Origin: Paracoccaceae bacterium
Lineage (GTDB): Bacteria; Pseudomonadota; Alphaproteobacteria; Rhodobacterales; Rhodobacteraceae
Direction: 5' to 3'
Assembly: GCA_007128995.1 (NCBI GenBank)
Contig: SKWJ01000135.1
Span: 1 to 6,249, forward strand
Length of the DNA: 6,249 bases
Below are positions 5,983-6,249 of this stretch, piece after piece; position 1 is the first letter of the stretch; each line of letters starts with the position of its first letter. The position numbers and the translations under genes were made by a program. The notes under the pieces were generated by a model that saw only the letters and a list, made by a program, of their open reading frames with translations, did no database searches and was not told where the DNA came from.

Positions 5983-6249
5983 CCGGCGCGCTCCCCATCA
6001 TCACCGCCGATCAGCGCATGGCGGAACTGCGCGGCATCAAGGGCGTGATCTTCGGGCGCTCGGGCATCGGTAAGACCAGCCTGCTCTGGACGCTGCTGAA
6101 CTCGACCACGCTGTTCTTCGACCTCGAAGCCGGGGACCTGGCCATCGAAGGGCTGGCGGTCGACGCCATCCGGCCGCGCACCTGGACCGAGTGCCGGGAT
6201 TTCGCAGTGTTCATCGGCGGGCCCAACCCGGCGCTGCGTGCCGAGCAGC
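5979..6249 (+). CDS. P-loop ATPase, phage AAA_24/Sak4-like, partial (window ends)
   Basis: Only the first 90 residues are present because the gene runs off the right edge. Residues 26-33 are a clear Walker A motif, GRSGIGKT, preceded by the strand 'KGVIF'. Residues 45-53, 'LFFDLEAGD', follow the Walker A helix at the distance and with the composition usual for phage nucleotide-binding proteins of the AAA_24 (PF13479) and Sak4 kind, which are RecA-fold ATPases used in single-strand annealing recombination or in phage DNA replication. Walker B, usually an aspartate after a hydrophobic strand, would lie beyond the window. The start is the ATG of an ATGA overlap with GAGG seven nt upstream. Its place at the end of the visible operon suggests that the preceding small genes serve DNA metabolism of the element. 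Another RecA-fold role, such as a helicase loader, is not excluded. Confidence 0.85.
   Translation, partial: MTGALPIITADQRMAELRGIKGVIFGRSGIGKTSLLWTLLNSTTLFFDLEAGDLAIEGLAVDAIRPRTWTECRDFAVFIGGPNPALRAEQ

Overview
The window is GC-rich bacterial DNA, about 65-72% G+C in most sampled rows, and every supported gene lies on the + strand. Base composition, codon use and the style of the right-hand gene cluster suggest an alphaproteobacterium. That cluster resembles the early or accessory region of a prophage or integrative element in Rhodobacterales or Rhodospirillales. The taxonomic guess is an inference; nothing here (rRNA, tRNA or a marker gene) fixes it.

Left block (51-2982): three tightly packed genes. 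The first encodes a 413-aa protein I do not recognise (GTG start, strong Shine-Dalgarno). It overlaps by 41 nt a 326-aa protein with a cysteine cluster near residues 55-78 and a C-terminal OmpR/PhoB-type winged helix. A short gap then leads to a 237-aa protein with a TTG start and a predicted helix-turn-helix at about residues 182-202. G+C falls from about 68% at the start of the second gene to about 50% at its end and stays near 50% in the sampled rows of the third. This block looks like an accessory cassette. A regulatory or phage-defence role is possible but unproven.

Junction (2983-3174): a 192-nt gap holding an imperfect hairpin (3011-3045) and four copies of CCCAC spaced exactly 11 bp apart (3075-3112). 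The repeats lie just upstream of the next gene and look like an operator or a phased protein-binding array.

Right block (3175-6249 and beyond): a compact run of six genes, probably one operon. In order they are a small sigma-70-like protein (197 aa), a 129-aa protein, a 162-aa protein, a 256-aa helical protein, a 170-aa protein, and the start of a P-loop ATPase of the phage AAA_24/Sak4 kind, cut off by the window end. The last four genes are linked by overlaps (ATGA, 11 nt, ATGA), which indicates translational coupling. The natural reading is an early phage-type operon with its own transcription regulator, ending in a DNA recombination or replication ATPase. Two strong inverted repeats sit inside this operon, one across the end of the 129-aa gene and one inside the 256-aa gene. 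No tRNA, rRNA, CRISPR array, transposase or integrase was seen.
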